DNA of 64,000 nt from assembly GCF_029968095.1 (NCBI RefSeq), contig NZ_JASCIR010000022.1, forward strand, positions 1 to 64,000, written 5' to 3'. The first letter of the stretch is position 1. Each line of letters starts with the position of its first letter. The notes under the pieces are model-generated. The model saw only the letters and a program-made list of their open reading frames with translations, was not told where the DNA came from and ran no database searches. The position numbers and the translations under genes were made by a program. Below are positions 60,934-64,000 of this stretch, in pieces. The stretch is from Streptomyces solicavernae (lineage in GTDB: Bacteria > Actinomycetota > Actinomycetes > Streptomycetales > Streptomycetaceae).

Positions 60934-61758
60934 ATGCCGAACCCAACGCTGCGCTCGATCCACATCCATCCGCTCAAGTCGGTGCAGGGTCATGCCACGG
61001 CGGAGGCCGTCGTGGAGCCCTGGGGGCTCGCCGGTGACCGCAGGTGGATGGTGGTCGAGCCGGACGGCCGGTCCATCACCCAGCGCCAGCAGCCACGGCT
61101 CGCACTCGTGACCGCCGAACCACTGCCCGGGGGCGCCCTCCGGCTGACCGCGCCGGGGCGCGAGCCGCTCACCGTGCCGGTGCCCGACGCCTCGCGCACG
61201 GTCCCGGTCGAGGTGTGGCGGGACAAGGTGGCGGCAGTGCCCGCCGGGGAGCCCGCGAGCGCCTGGCTGAGCGACTGGCTCGGCACCGCGATACGCCTGG
61301 TGCACCTGGACGACCCGGCCCACCGCCGCCCCCTGGACCCCGGGTACGCGCAGCCGGGCGAGACGGTCAGCTTCGCCGACGGCTTCCCGCTCCTGATCGC
61401 CGCGCTGTCGTCCCTCGACGCCCTCAACTCCCTGATCGAGCAGGGTGATCATGCCGACGAGGGCCCGCTTCCCATGAACCGCTTCCGGCCCAATGCCGTC
61501 GTCGACGGCACCGCGCCCTGGGCCGAGGACGAGTGGTCCCGCATCGCCATCGGCGAGGTTCCCTTCCGCGTCGCCAAGCCCTGCGGCCGCTGCGTCGTGA
61601 CGACCACGGACCAGCGCACCGCCGAGCGCGGCAAGGAGCCGTTGCGTACCCTCGCCCAGCACCGGCGCTTCGGTGACCAGCTGGTCTTCGGCCAGAATCT
61701 GGTGCCCGAGACCACCGGCACGATCCGCGTCGGCGATCCGGTGAAGATCCTCGAATAG
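60934..61758 (+). CDS. MOSC-domain molybdenum-cofactor protein
   Basis: 274 residues. The N-terminal MOSC beta-barrel (~1-100) begins LRSIHIHPLKSVQGHATAEA and contains GLAGDRRWMVVEPDGRSITQ; the MOSC domain (~110-274) has PMNRFRPNAVVDGTAPWAED, VAKPCGRCVVTTTDQRTAER with the putative Mo-ligating cysteine in PCGRC, and FGQNLVPETTGTIRVGDPV. The architecture is that of YcbX and mitochondrial mARC, which reduce N-hydroxylated compounds. No ferredoxin domain is fused, unlike E. coli YcbX. Confidence 0.88.
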   Translation: MPNPTLRSIHIHPLKSVQGHATAEAVVEPWGLAGDRRWMVVEPDGRSITQRQQPRLALVTAEPLPGGALRLTAPGREPLTVPVPDASRTVPVEVWRDKVAAVPAGEPASAWLSDWLGTAIRLVHLDDPAHRRPLDPGYAQPGETVSFADGFPLLIAALSSLDALNSLIEQGDHADEGPLPMNRFRPNAVVDGTAPWAEDEWSRIAIGEVPFRVAKPCGRCVVTTTDQRTAERGKEPLRTLAQHRRFGDQLVFGQNLVPETTGTIRVGDPVKILE

Positions 61759-62229
61759 CGCGGCCCACAGGGGGAACCCGCCACGGTGCAACCGGTCGTC
61801 GACCTTCGTCGGCCCTCTCCGGGGTCCAGGCGGAACCGCGCACGAAGGAACCGCACACGAAGGAATAGCGCACGAAAGAACCGCGCACAGAACCCGAAGG
61901 TGAGACCACCGACGAGGCATCGGCGACCACTCACCACAACAACCGCACGGCACCGGCCCGATCCGGAGCGTCGCCGCCTCCCGCCCCGGGGTGTGGCCGA
62001 AAGCGTCCAGGCGCACACTGGGCAAGAGGCGGTACGGAACCCAGGTCCGTGAAACGCGGCCACCGGGCACCGGAGCCGGTCCGTCGCAAGCGCGGCCGGC
62101 TCGCAGGGGACCGGACAGGTGCGCGGACCCGCCGCCGGGAAGGGTGATTTCGCTCTCTCTCGGCGCGACCCGCGCTTGGACCGTGCCGTTGGCGGTAATG
62201 ACGGACGCGGAAGGGGGAGGTGCTGGATC
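61759..62229. repeat. Intergenic region with 15-bp tandem repeat
   Basis: About 470 bp with no gene that I can support. Four 15-bp units (61834, 61849, 61864 and 61879; consensus AACCGCGCACGAAGG) are the main feature. The remainder is moderately GC-rich non-coding sequence; the promoter of the downstream membrane-protein gene must lie near 62140-62210. Confidence 0.65.
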
Positions 62230-62832
62230 GTGCGGGCGATCGCGGGACTCTGGCGCTGGCGGCACAATCCGCTGCGCCGTACAACGGATTTCGTGGAGGC
62301 CTTGGTGGCCCTTGCGGCCGCAGTGCTCATCGCGGTGGCCGCTCCGTTCGTCGGCTCACTCGCGGGCGGTCTCACTCAGGACGCCCTGCACGAAGCGGTG
62401 CGGGCGCAGCACGAGAGCCGCCACAAGGTGACGGCGACCGTGGTCAGCACCGTGACACAGCCGCCCGTCGACCCCGACCCGGAAACCGCCACCGCGCGTG
62501 ACGGCCATCGCCGCGTCGTCGCCAACTGGACGGCTCCCGACGGCCAACAGCGCTCCGGCACCGTGACGGCGGCCGCCGTCGCCGCCCCCGGCGACCTGGT
62601 CCCGCTGTGGACCGACCGGTCCGGCCGGCCGGTCGCACGCCCGATGGACCCCGGCACCGCCACCGTGCACGCCGTGCTCGCCGGGCTCGGCGTCGCCGCG
62701 GCCACCGGAGCGACCATCGAGGGCGTGCGCCGGCTCGTCCTGTGGCGGCTGGTCTGCCGCCGGTACGCGGCCTGGGACCGCGAGTGGGCGGCCGCGGGGC
62801 CGGACTGGGGCCGTACGGGCACCGGAAGTTGA
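62230..62832 (+). CDS. Rv1733c-like two-helix membrane protein
   Basis: 200 residues from GTG 62230 (GGGGGAGG 9 nt upstream). Layout: cytoplasmic WRWRHNPLRRTTDFVEALVA, a first helix (LVALAAAVLIAVAAPFVGSL), a ~95-residue outside domain (HKVTATVVSTVTQPPV, WTAPDGQQRSGTVTAAAVAA, PGDLVPLWTDRSGRPV), a second helix, and a short basic tail. This matches the actinobacterial Rv1733c family, named from the Mycobacterium tuberculosis dormancy antigen; function unknown. The translation could be begun earlier but the family N-terminus fits this GTG. Confidence 0.82.
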   Translation: MRAIAGLWRWRHNPLRRTTDFVEALVALAAAVLIAVAAPFVGSLAGGLTQDALHEAVRAQHESRHKVTATVVSTVTQPPVDPDPETATARDGHRRVVANWTAPDGQQRSGTVTAAAVAAPGDLVPLWTDRSGRPVARPMDPGTATVHAVLAGLGVAAATGATIEGVRRLVLWRLVCRRYAAWDREWAAAGPDWGRTGTGS

Positions 62833-62968
62833 CAACGGCCGTAACGGCACCGGAACTCCACCCACGCCGAACTCCCCTGCCCGCAACACCCGGTGACCCG
62901 CCCCGTACGCCTTGCGCATAGGCCCGACACCGCACCGTCACCACACCTCCCCGCGCCCGCCCGGCGGG

Positions 62969-62977
62969 TTGTCCACA
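62969..62977 (+). promoter_or_regulatory. Isolated DnaA-box match
   Basis: TTGTCCACA is an exact match to the Streptomyces DnaA-box consensus, in the gap upstream of the beta-helix gene. A second, E. coli-type match (TGTGGATAA) lies at 35141-35149. Single boxes occur by chance and outside oriC, so this is not an origin. Confidence 0.35.
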
Positions 62978-63068
62978 GACCGGGGTGAGCGGTCAACTCC
63001 CGTCCCCCACGCACGCTACGGTGGACGCCTGTCCGACGGATCGCACGAGGTGGGGGCACGACAACGCC

Positions 63069-64000
63069 ATGGCACAGGGCACGGTCCAGGTGACGCACAC
63101 CGGCACTTCGCGGTGGCGGCGCCGCACGGGCGAGTACGGATCGCTCGCCGCGGCCCTAGAGGCGGCGGGCGACGGTGACGTGCTGACCGTGGCCCCCGGG
63201 ACGTACCGCGAGAACCTTGTGGTGCAGCGGGCCGTGACGCTGCGTGGCCCCGAAGGGTCCCCCGGATCGGTGCGGATAGCGCCCGCCGACGGAGTGCCGC
63301 TGACCCTGCGTGCCTCGGCCGTCCTTCAGGACCTCCAGTTCGAGGGGCAGGACGCGGCGGCGCCCGCGCTGCTCGTCGAGGACGGTGCGCCCGAGCTGGT
63401 CGACGTGCGGATCGTCACGCGGTCCGCGGCCGGCCTCGAAGTGCGCTCGGGGGCACGGCCGACGGTGCGGCGCTGCACGGTCGACAATCCCGCGGGCATC
63501 GGCATCGCCGTGCTCGACGGCGCGGGCGGCGTCTTCGAGGAGTGCGAGGTCGTCGCGGCCGGGCCGAGCGGCGTGACCGTGCGCGGGGGCGCGCACCCGC
63601 GCCTTGAGCGCTGCCGCGTGCACCACGCCTCCGGCACGGGCATCTCGGTCACCGGCGAGAACTCCCAGCTGGAAGGCCTGGGTTGTGAGGTGTACGAGGT
63701 CAAGGGCACCGGCGTGCAGATCACCGGCCGGGCCGGCGCACACCTCACGGACTGCGAGGTGCACCGCACCAGCGCGGACGGCATCACGCTCGACACGGAC
63801 GCGGTGCTGACGCTCGCCGACTGCCGGCTGCACGACATCCCGGAGAACGCGATCGACCTGCGCTCCCGCTCCGTGCTCACCCTGACCCGGTCCACGATCA
63901 GCCGCTTCGGGCGCAACGGCCTGTCCGTATGGGACCCGGGCACGCGCGTGGACGCCAACCAGTCGGAGATCCACGACAGTACGGGCGACTACCCGGCGGT
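63069..64000 (+). CDS. Right-handed beta-helix repeat protein (partial)
   Basis: The gene starts at ATG 63069 and is still open at the window end (311 codons seen). MAQGTVQVTHTGTSRWRRRT is followed by a region like the start of parallel beta-helix proteins (SLAAALEAAGDGDVLTVAPG, TYRENLVVQRAVTLRG) and at least eight ~23-residue coils of the PbH1 type, for example PTVRRCTVDNPAGIGIAVLD, PRLERCRVHHASGTGISVTG and LTDCEVHRTSADGITLDTD. The family often has more domains downstream (an AAA+ ATPase of the CbbX type in proteins that I recall from Streptomyces), which cannot be checked here. No signal peptide, so the protein is probably cytoplasmic. Confidence 0.82.
   Translation, partial: MAQGTVQVTHTGTSRWRRRTGEYGSLAAALEAAGDGDVLTVAPGTYRENLVVQRAVTLRGPEGSPGSVRIAPADGVPLTLRASAVLQDLQFEGQDAAAPALLVEDGAPELVDVRIVTRSAAGLEVRSGARPTVRRCTVDNPAGIGIAVLDGAGGVFEECEVVAAGPSGVTVRGGAHPRLERCRVHHASGTGISVTGENSQLEGLGCEVYEVKGTGVQITGRAGAHLTDCEVHRTSADGITLDTDAVLTLADCRLHDIPENAIDLRSRSVLTLTRSTISRFGRNGLSVWDPGTRVDANQSEIHDSTGDYPA

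Overview
The window is chromosomal DNA from a high-GC actinomycete, almost certainly a Streptomyces. GC is very high, codons end in G or C, and GTG/TTG starts are common. The gene families are typical of the genus: a tandem-IclR regulator beside pobA, a YciO-type protein, an N-terminally extended GAPDH, DUF6131, DUF6643, a TerD-family protein and an Rv1733c-like protein. The intergenic repeat GGGGCGCGGGGAACTGCGC, common in Streptomyces, occurs twice. There are no rRNA or tRNA genes, insertion sequences, phage genes or CRISPR arrays that I can see.

Region by region. 1-3.2 kb: 4-hydroxybenzoate hydroxylase and a divergent double-IclR regulator. 3.4-6.0 kb: an LCP wall-polymer ligase and a membrane glycosyltransferase that looks cut down from a larger deacetylase-glycosyltransferase. 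6.2-11.4 kb: B12-dependent methylmalonyl-CoA mutase (mutA, mutB, meaB). 11.7-14.6 kb: a stand-alone CYP102-like P450, a TetR regulator and a YciO protein. 14.7-16.2 kb: GAPDH. 16.3-20.3 kb: a PAP2-diacylglycerol-kinase fusion, a decayed K+/H+ antiporter and a NarL-type two-component pair. 20.5-23.4 kb: a cobalamin riboswitch and the cbiMNQO cobalt transporter, which fits the B12-dependent mutase nearby. 23.5-27.3 kb: DUF3100 membrane protein plus M20 amidohydrolase with a divergent Lrp-type regulator. 27.4-31.6 kb: AidB-like acyl-CoA dehydrogenase, TetR and acyl-CoA synthetase. 31.7-36.0 kb: an MHS-type transporter, a GAF/PucR regulator and 3-hydroxybutyrate dehydrogenase. 36.2-39.2 kb: proton-translocating transhydrogenase pntAB. 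39.7-42.1 kb: two LigD-type repair modules as separate genes, with CsbD and DUF6131 stress genes between them. 42.3-43.8 kb: a DUF4246 protein.

43.9-53.3 kb is the most striking part: two complete urease operons, each ureA-B-C-F-G-D, transcribed toward each other and meeting at ureD genes whose 3' ends overlap by 95 bp. Neither has ureE. The second UreC has alanine where the mobile-flap cysteine normally sits; the first UreG carries a histidine-rich tail the second lacks. The two are clearly diverged, so this is not a recent duplication.

53.5-64 kb: NUDIX hydrolase, apolipoprotein N-acyltransferase, a small membrane protein, an Asp/Glu racemase, an HpnB-like glycosyltransferase, a TerD/TerA protein, DUF6643, a MOSC protein, an Rv1733c-like membrane protein, and the first 311 codons of a right-handed beta-helix protein that runs off the window.

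A window-wide theme is short tandem repetition. In-gene repeats have units divisible by three (12, 18, 27, 39 bp), all near N-termini, while most intergenic repeats do not (7, 11, 14-16, 22, 26 bp). One 7-bp duplication has put the antiporter remnant out of frame.
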